DNA of 64,000 nt from Holophagales bacterium (lineage in GTDB: Bacteria; Acidobacteriota; Thermoanaerobaculia; Multivoradales; JAGPDF01). The stretch is taken from assembly GCA_016699405.1 (NCBI GenBank), contig CP064972.1, positions 310,001 through 374,000 of the forward strand, in the 5' to 3' direction. Shown piece after piece: positions 57,139-64,000 of this stretch. Below the pieces are notes generated by a model that was not told the DNA's origin, ran no database searches, and saw only the letters and a list, made by a program, of their open reading frames with translations. The position numbers and the translations under genes are program-made. How positions within the stretch are numbered: the first letter of the stretch is position 1; the number at the start of each line of letters is the position of its first letter.

Positions 57139-58089
57139 TCCACCTCCTCGCAGGCGGCCCCGAGCAGCGGCGCGAGCTCGACCCAGTTCGACCCTTCGCG
57201 CAGCCCGGCGATCGGCAGCAGCCCGGCGCGCAGGGGAACCGGCTCGGCATCGAGCCCTTCCGTCACCGCGTCGCACCAGGCCGTTTCCTGGGATCGGTCC
57301 GCCGCCACGACGACGCGACCGAGCGGCAGGTCGCCGAGCCGCTCCTCGACGAACGCACGGGTGAGGCGAAGCTCACGGACGAGCATCTCCGCCCGGGTCG
57401 CCTCGTCCCAGTCGACCGGCACCGCTTTCTGCCGGAAGAGCACCGGCGAGCCGCCCTGCCATCCCACCAACGAGAAACCCTCCGCTTGGGCCGAGAGCAG
57501 CAGCAGATCGCGCTCCCCGTCCGCCATCCCGGCAAGGAGCGCCGCGCTGGCGGCGAGACTGCGGTTGGTGATCCGCCCCAGATGCACGCCGTGCCGCTCG
57601 AAAGCCTCCTCGAAACGGGCCAGGCCCGCCTCGGCCGCGAAGCCTACCAGGGCCCGCACCGGCTCTTGCGGCGAGGCGAGGGGGGGGACTTCGACCGCCG
57701 TGATCCGGAGCTCGTCGACACGAAACGGCACCAAGCGCTTGAGCTTGAAGCGCAGGACCTCGTCGCGCTCGCCGGGATCGCGCGGCAGCTCGCCGAGCTC
57801 GAGAAACGCGAGCCGCAGCCAGTCGTCGGGCAACACCAGCGAGGCCTGTTTGACGCCGCCCGACACGCGCTCGAGCAACTCGCCGACACGCTCGGCCATC
57901 TGCGCCACCTCGCGCGGGGCGAAGCCCGGGTGGACCGGCGCCCAGAGGCTCCCGTCGAGCGCCACGGCGTGCTCCTCCCGCAACTGGTGGACACGCCCCT
58001 CGCGCCCGAAGCCGGCATAGCGCAGCCGCCCGGGCTCGACCCCGAAGACGTGGGGCGGCGCCGGGCGCGGCTCGAGGCCGAGCAGTCTC

Positions 58090-59730
<1,641 letters not shown>

Positions 59731-59758
59731 GCTCGCCCCCTCCACCCGGTCGATGCTC

Positions 59759-60970
59759 TCACTTGATCTGCCCCAGGATCTCGAACATCGGAAGATAGAC
59801 CGAGACCAGCAGCAACGCCACGATCACTCCCATGAAGACGAGCATCAGCGGCTCGATCAGCGAGAGGATGCGCTGCATCCGCGTCTCGACCTCGTCGTCG
59901 AGGAAGTCTGCCACGTTGCTGAGCATGGCATCGAGAGCCCCGGTCGCCTCGCCCACCTTGACCATGTCGATCGACATGTCGGTGAAGATCGTGGTGTCCT
60001 CGAGCGCCGCGTAGAACGGCCGCCCCTCCCGCACCTGCTGCACCGCCGGCTTGACCTTGGCCCGCACCCAGAGGTTGCCGATCGCCGCGTTGGCGATCTC
60101 GAGCGACGGGACGAGCGGCATGCCGCCGGCGAGCAGCGTGGCGAGCGAACGACAGAACTCCGCCAGGGCGAAACGATGGAAGACCGGACCGAGGAACGGC
60201 AGCCGCAGTCGAATGCGGTCCGCCGTGACCCGGCCCTCGGGGGTGCGCAGCCAGCGCCGCGCGGCGACGACGGCCGCGGCGACGCCGAGAGCGAGCCAGA
60301 GGAGGTTCTGGCGCAGGAAGACCGAGAAGCCGATGGTCATCCGGGTGAGCAGCGGCAGCCGAACGTCCATCGACTCGTAGAAGATGGTGAATCGCGGCAG
60401 GACGAAGATGGCCATGACGAAGATCAGCGCCACCGAGAGCCCGACCAGCACCGCCGGGTAGACCAGGGCCGAGACGACGCGCTTGCGCGCCGCGAGCACG
60501 AGCTGCAAGTAGCGCACGAAGCGCCGCAGGACCTGCTCGAGCTCGCCGGTGCGCTCACCGGCCTTGAGCGTCGAGGCGTAGAGCGGCGGGAAGACGTCGC
60601 CGAACGAGGCGAAGGCGTCCGAGAGCTCGACGCCGGACTTGACCTTGTCGCGCACCTCGGTGAGGACGCCGCGGAACTCCGCGTCCTTGAGCCGCTCGAG
60701 CATCAGGTCGAGCGCCTGCATCAGCGGCAGCCCGGCCCGCAGCAGCGCCGCCAGCTCCTGGTTGAAGACCATCAACGACTGGGAGGAGATGCGGCGGCGG
60801 CGCGGCGCACCGCCGCGCCAGGGCAGCCTCAGGCCGAGACGCTTCTCGACCGAGAAGACCTGCAGCCCGCGCCGCTCGAGCTCGTGGCGCAGGAGCGCTT
60901 CGTCGCGTGCCTCATGGGTCTCGCGCACCACCCGGCCGTCGGCGGTGCCCACCCGGCAGACGAACTGCAC
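59759..60970 (-). CDS. Platform protein, PilC/GspF
   Basis: A 403-residue inner-membrane protein with two GspF domains (about 65-190 and 270-395), each with the pattern FNQELAALLRAGLPLMQALDLML and FCRSLATLLAGGMPLVPSLEIA. Hydrophobic helices lie at about 170, 225 and 375. It is the platform on which the ATPase acts. GTG 60970 with GGGGAG upstream. Two bases separate it from the preceding gene. Confidence 0.93.
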   Translation of the reverse strand: MQFVCRVGTADGRVVRETHEARDEALLRHELERRGLQVFSVEKRLGLRLPWRGGAPRRRRISSQSLMVFNQELAALLRAGLPLMQALDLMLERLKDAEFRGVLTEVRDKVKSGVELSDAFASFGDVFPPLYASTLKAGERTGELEQVLRRFVRYLQLVLAARKRVVSALVYPAVLVGLSVALIFVMAIFVLPRFTIFYESMDVRLPLLTRMTIGFSVFLRQNLLWLALGVAAAVVAARRWLRTPEGRVTADRIRLRLPFLGPVFHRFALAEFCRSLATLLAGGMPLVPSLEIANAAIGNLWVRAKVKPAVQQVREGRPFYAALEDTTIFTDMSIDMVKVGEATGALDAMLSNVADFLDDEVETRMQRILSLIEPLMLVFMGVIVALLLVSVYLPMFEILGQIK

Positions 60971-60972
60971 CC

Positions 60973-61743
60973 TTAGCTCCCCTCGGCCGGCTCGTAGGAC
61001 ATCACGACGAGCAGCGCGGACTGGCTCCCTTCGTCGCGCGTCAGGCCGAGGATGAATGGCTGGGCGAGCGGCAGATTGACGGAGGTGTGGATCAGCTCGC
61101 GCGGCTCTGCCGTGCCCTCGCGCAAGACCCGGAAGCCGTGGAGCTTGAGACGCTGCCCGGGCACCACGGTGCCGAGCCGGAACTCCACCCGGTAGCCGTT
61201 GCGGAATTCGTACCCGACCTGGTCGCCCTCGCGAGCCTCGAGCCGGGTCTCCGACAGCAGGCTGTAGGAGTCGAAGCTCAGCAACCGGCGCAGGCGCTCG
61301 GCGAGGTCGCCTTCGAGCTCCTGCAGCACGGGGCTCACCAACGCCGGCCCGCTGGGAACTCCCGGCACGCCGACGCCCATCGAGCGTCGCCCGGCCAGGA
61401 CCAGTTGCAGCCGCAGGCGAACCGGCGCCGCCGGGTGATCGAAGCTGCGCAGGAGCGGGACGATGCGCGAGAGCACCGGGAGACTGTCGTGAATCACCAG
61501 CGTCCGCCCGTCGCTCTCGAGCTCCATCCGGCCGCTCGGCGACAGCAGCGGTCGGACCAGGGCCATCGCGTCCTCCGCCGACTGATGGCGGAGCGCGAAG
61601 CTGTAGGACGAGACCACCGCCGCGCGCCCCGGGGCGGTCCGTCCGTTCTGCGCGCCGAGCGCGGTGGCGCCGAGCGCCAGCAGCAGACCGCAGGAGCCCA
61701 GGAGGGAGCCGAGACCGCGCGAGGTCAGACCGGTGCCGTGCAT
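60973..61743 (-). CDS. Exported protein with secretin-N-like region
   Basis: A 256-residue exported protein (signal peptide GLGSLLGSCGLLLALGATALGAQ). The domain beginning SSYSFALRHQSAEDAMALVRPLLSPSGRMELESDGRTLVIHDSLPVLSRIVPLLRSFD is like the N1 (NolW/KH-like) domain of secretins, with alternating helix and strand and the final LL.LD signature. A beta-rich C-terminus follows. It may be an accessory that binds the secretin, or may participate in regulation with the sigma and anti-sigma genes next to it. ATG 61743. Confidence 0.72.
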   Translation of the reverse strand: MHGTGLTSRGLGSLLGSCGLLLALGATALGAQNGRTAPGRAAVVSSYSFALRHQSAEDAMALVRPLLSPSGRMELESDGRTLVIHDSLPVLSRIVPLLRSFDHPAAPVRLRLQLVLAGRRSMGVGVPGVPSGPALVSPVLQELEGDLAERLRRLLSFDSYSLLSETRLEAREGDQVGYEFRNGYRVEFRLGTVVPGQRLKLHGFRVLREGTAEPRELIHTSVNLPLAQPFILGLTRDEGSQSALLVVMSYEPAEGS

Positions 61744-61771
61744 CGTCAGGTTCGCCGAGGGGACGGAGGCG

Positions 61772-62272
61772 TCACACGTTGAGGTTGGCGTCGACCACCA
61801 TGACCACCGCCACCCCGTCGGAGCTCAGCTCGTAGACCCGCGCCTGCTCCGAGTCGACCTCGTCGATCAGCGGCTGCACCGGCAGGCTGGCCGACACGGC
61901 CGCCCACGCTTCGCGGTCCGCCGAGACAGCCCCCTCCGGCACACGCGTCGGCTGGACCGTCAGCACCGCGGCGACGAGCGCCGCAGCCGCCGCCACGCGG
62001 ACGGCGAGGGCCCGGCGCCCGCCGCTCTGCCGACCCACGCGGCCGGCGCGGATCAGCGCCGCCACGCCCTGCTGCATCGAAGCGACCTCGGCGTCGCTCA
62101 CCGCCGGCGTGGTCAGCCGCTGGAAGAGCAGCAACGGATCGACGGCGAGCGCGGCGCGGCGGCAGGAGGCGCAGCTGTTCAGATGCGAGCGCACCTCGCT
62201 CCATCCCGGCGGATCATCGAACGGATCGCGCCCCCGCGCCGCCACCGCCGCTCGCCAGTCGGGACAGCTCAC
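61772..62272 (-). CDS. Zinc-finger anti-sigma factor
   Basis: A 166-residue protein with a HxxxCxxC zinc anti-sigma (ZAS-like) motif (HLNSCASC) near the N-terminus, one transmembrane helix (VRVAAAAALVAAVLTV) and a periplasmic C-terminal part that binds no recognised ligand. It should hold the sigma factor encoded upstream, which it overlaps by four bases (GTGA). Release may follow a periplasmic signal, by an unknown route. GTG 62272 is the start. Confidence 0.82.
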   Translation of the reverse strand: MSCPDWRAAVAARGRDPFDDPPGWSEVRSHLNSCASCRRAALAVDPLLLFQRLTTPAVSDAEVASMQQGVAALIRAGRVGRQSGGRRALAVRVAAAAALVAAVLTVQPTRVPEGAVSADREAWAAVSASLPVQPLIDEVDSEQARVYELSSDGVAVVMVVDANLNV

Positions 62273-62916
62273 GCGCCACCTCCGGAGGTCGGTTGCCGGC
62301 CTTCGGCGTACTCCGGGTACCGTTTGACGAGCTCACGGCGCAGGACCTTGCGCGCATTGAACAGGTGGTTGCGCACCGTCGACTCCTCGCAGCCGGCGAT
62401 CTCCGCCACCTCCTGCGACGAGAGTCCGTCGACCTCGCGCAGCAGGAAGACGGTGCGCTGCTTTTCGGGAAGCTCGGCGGCGAGCTCGCGGAAGATCGCG
62501 TCGACCTCGTTCTCTTCGAGGCTCGCCAGGTCGTGCAGGGCGCGCGTCTCGGCCCGCCGCATGAGGTGCAGGCGGAACGGCTCGTTGCCGCGTTCGCGGC
62601 TCTTGCGCGAGCGCCAATGGTCGATCGCCAGGTTGGTGGCGATGCGGTAGATCCAGGTGTTGGGGCTCCAGCGCTCGTCGAAGCGGCGGCGGTTCTCCCA
62701 CAGCTTGAGGAAGGTGACCTGGACGACGTCGCGGGCCTCCTCCTCGTCGCCGAGCAGCCGGGCGACCAGGGCGACGAGCGGCCGCGTCTTGCGAGCGATC
62801 AACTCCTCGAGCGCCCGCTCGTCGTCCTTCGCCAACGAGGCGAGCAGATCCCGGTCGGTCGCCTCGGCGAGGCGAACGCGGTGCTGGCTGGCGGAAAAGG
62901 CGAGTTGGGGCCTCAT
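62269..62916 (-). CDS. ECF-type RNA polymerase sigma factor
   Basis: A 215-residue sigma-70-family factor. Region 2: LIARKTRPLVALVARLLGDEEEARDVVQVTFLKLWENRRRF ... WIYRIATNLAIDHWRS. Region 4: AELPEKQRTVFLLREVDGLSSQEVAEIAGCEESTVRNHLFNARKVLRREL. It should direct polymerase to a specific promoter set, most simply the operon it heads. A TATAAG (62935-62930) lies 13 bases before ATG 62916. The ATG is the only good one and the longer frame (to 63201) is antisense to waaA. Confidence 0.92.
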   Translation of the reverse strand: MRPQLAFSASQHRVRLAEATDRDLLASLAKDDERALEELIARKTRPLVALVARLLGDEEEARDVVQVTFLKLWENRRRFDERWSPNTWIYRIATNLAIDHWRSRKSRERGNEPFRLHLMRRAETRALHDLASLEENEVDAIFRELAAELPEKQRTVFLLREVDGLSSQEVAEIAGCEESTVRNHLFNARKVLRRELVKRYPEYAEGRQPTSGGGA

Positions 62917-62929
62917 GCGTCTCTCGGAG

Positions 62930-62935
62930 CTTATA
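62930..62935 (-). promoter_or_regulatory. -10-like TATAAG of the sigma operon
   Basis: It lies 13 bases upstream of the sigma-factor ATG, giving a leader of about 6 bases. It is divergent from a TATACT 95 bases away (63030-63035), which serves waaA. Confidence 0.45.
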
Positions 62936-63029
62936 CGCGCGACCGGCGGGCGGCGTCCATGACCGCTCGTCGGGGTCGTCCGGCCTGGAGAAGCCCCGCT
63001 GCCTCCCTGCTGCCCCGGGGGTGGGCGAT

Positions 63030-63035
63030 TATACT
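63030..63035 (+). promoter_or_regulatory. -10-like TATACT of waaA
   Basis: It lies 13 bases before ATG 63049, so the leader is 5-6 bases and without room for a Shine-Dalgarno. Confidence 0.45.
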
Positions 63036-63048
63036 CGCCGCTCCCGCC

Positions 63049-64000
63049 ATGTGGCTTCTCTACCAGGCGCTGGTCCTCGTCCTCCTCCTCCTCGTCGGTC
63101 CGGTCCTGCTGGCGCGACGGGGGCGCCACTACCTGCCGGCGGTGCGGGCGCGGTTCGCCCGGCGCCTGCCGGAAGGCCCGCGGGGCGCGATCTGGATCCA
63201 CGCGGTGTCGGTCGGCGAGGTCGGCGTGGCTGCCACCCTGATTCGCGCCCTGCCGCCGGAGCTCCCACTGCTCGTCACGACGGTGACCTCGACCGGCCAG
63301 GAGCGCGCCCAGGCCCAGCTCGGCCGTCGCGCCGGTATCGGGTACCTGCCGTTCGAGCTCGGGGGACCCGTCCGGCGCTTCTTCTCCCGACTCGCCCCGA
63401 CGGCCCTGGTGCTCACCGAAGGCGACCTCTGGCCGCTCGTTCTGCGCGAAGCCCGCCGGCGGGCGTTGCCGATCGTCGTGGTCAACGGCCGGGTGAGCGA
63501 CCGGAGCTTCGCCCGCCTCCGCCGTCTCCGCCCGCTGCTCGGTCCGCTGCTCGACCCGGTCGACGCCTTCGGCATGCAGACCGCCGCCGACTGCGACCGG
63601 CTATTGGCGCTCGGCGTGCCCGCCACCCGGGTCGAGGTGACCGGCAACCTCAAGTACGAGACGCCCGAGCCGCCGAGTCACCCCGAGCTCGAGGCGCGGC
63701 TGCTCGCCCTGGCGGCCGGCCGGACGATCGTCGTCGCCGGCTCGACGATGCCCGGCGAGGAGGAGGCGGTGCTCGATGCGCTCGCCATGGCGGACCCGGA
63801 TGCGGTGATGCTGGTGCTCGCCGCACGCCACCCCGAGCGCTGGGAGGTCGTCGCCGCAGTCGCCGCCTCGCGCTTCCCGGCGACGGTACGGCGGAGCGCC
63901 CTTCCCGACACGGGTCGGCCCCCGATCGTCGTCCTCGACAGCCTCGGCGAGCTCGCCGGTCTCTATCGGCTCGCCGGCGCCGCCTTCATCGGCGGCACGC
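63049..64000 (+). CDS. waaA: 3-deoxy-D-manno-octulosonate transferase WaaA (partial)
   Basis: The frame is open to the window's end (317 codons seen of the ~420 usual). One N-terminal membrane anchor (LYQALVLVLLLLVGPVLLA) precedes GT-B fold signatures: IWIHAVSVGEVGVAATLIRAL, LTEGDLWPLVLREARRRALPIVVVNGRVSDRSF and VEVTGNLKYE. WaaA adds Kdo to lipid A, so the organism makes LPS. The gene is intact as far as seen; the end lies beyond the window. Confidence 0.94.
   Translation, partial: MWLLYQALVLVLLLLVGPVLLARRGRHYLPAVRARFARRLPEGPRGAIWIHAVSVGEVGVAATLIRALPPELPLLVTTVTSTGQERAQAQLGRRAGIGYLPFELGGPVRRFFSRLAPTALVLTEGDLWPLVLREARRRALPIVVVNGRVSDRSFARLRRLRPLLGPLLDPVDAFGMQTAADCDRLLALGVPATRVEVTGNLKYETPEPPSHPELEARLLALAAGRTIVVAGSTMPGEEEAVLDALAMADPDAVMLVLAARHPERWEVVAAVAASRFPATVRRSALPDTGRPPIVVLDSLGELAGLYRLAGAAFIGGT

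Overview
The window is GC-rich, densely coded bacterial DNA from a Gram-negative organism. The outer-membrane evidence is a Kdo transferase (WaaA) at the right edge, two TonB-dependent receptors, a secretin and several lipoproteins. Carboxypeptidase-regulatory-like and DUF11 surface proteins, an IPTL-CTERM signal, a DUF2339 protein and a PilMNOP-type secretion operon led by an ECF sigma factor suggest Acidobacteriota, perhaps Thermoanaerobaculia. That placement is inference from gene content; no rRNA is present. Several genes have a -10 hexamer 6-9 nt before the start codon, so leaderless transcription is probably common.

Layout. 1-140 is the tail of a Pro/Thr-rich protein. 167-7973 is a ~7.8 kb integrative element inserted in the 3' end of ychF. 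It is bounded by a 20-bp perfect direct repeat (167-186 and 7954-7973). It carries a tyrosine integrase, an integrase-overlapping ORF with a HEPN-like C-terminus, a HicBA toxin-antitoxin pair, an AlpA-type regulator, a DUF1376-like replication protein and a lipoprotein. No virion genes are visible, so it resembles a small satellite or genomic island. 7954-25398 is chromosomal: ychF, a TldD/TldE pair divergent from an alpha/alpha-barrel protein and a DUF362 protein, a kinase-like gene, fluC-DUF190-lipoprotein, TonB receptor-HAD-NUDIX, an FAH hydrolase, a DUF2339 protein, and the start of a B12 transport operon. 25395-28465 completes that operon (btuB-btuF-btuC-btuD) with its cobalamin riboswitch.

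29171-29553 is a four-tRNA operon (Pro, Arg, His, Arg in transcription order) with a near-consensus promoter. Divergent from it lies a small terminator-ended transcription unit (about 29623-29940). It encodes a 14-residue peptide behind an almost full-length Shine-Dalgarno sequence. Two very large surface proteins follow (30145-38073). Next come an aldehyde dehydrogenase, MltA, a stand-alone MshEN-domain protein, RF3, an ACT protein, a GGDEF-TonB fusion, a membrane glycosyltransferase-like protein, cytochrome c, a cupin protein and TrmO.

62916 down to 49132 (minus strand) is one tightly packed ~13.8 kb block. In order it holds an ECF sigma factor, a zinc-finger anti-sigma factor, a small exported protein, GspF/PilC, GspE/PilB, PilM, PilN, PilO, PilP, a secretin, three pseudopilins, dUTPase, a short asparaginase and an RluD-type pseudouridine synthase. 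It looks like a hybrid type IV pilus/type II secretion system under its own sigma factor, with housekeeping genes on the end. The window closes in waaA, divergent from that operon.
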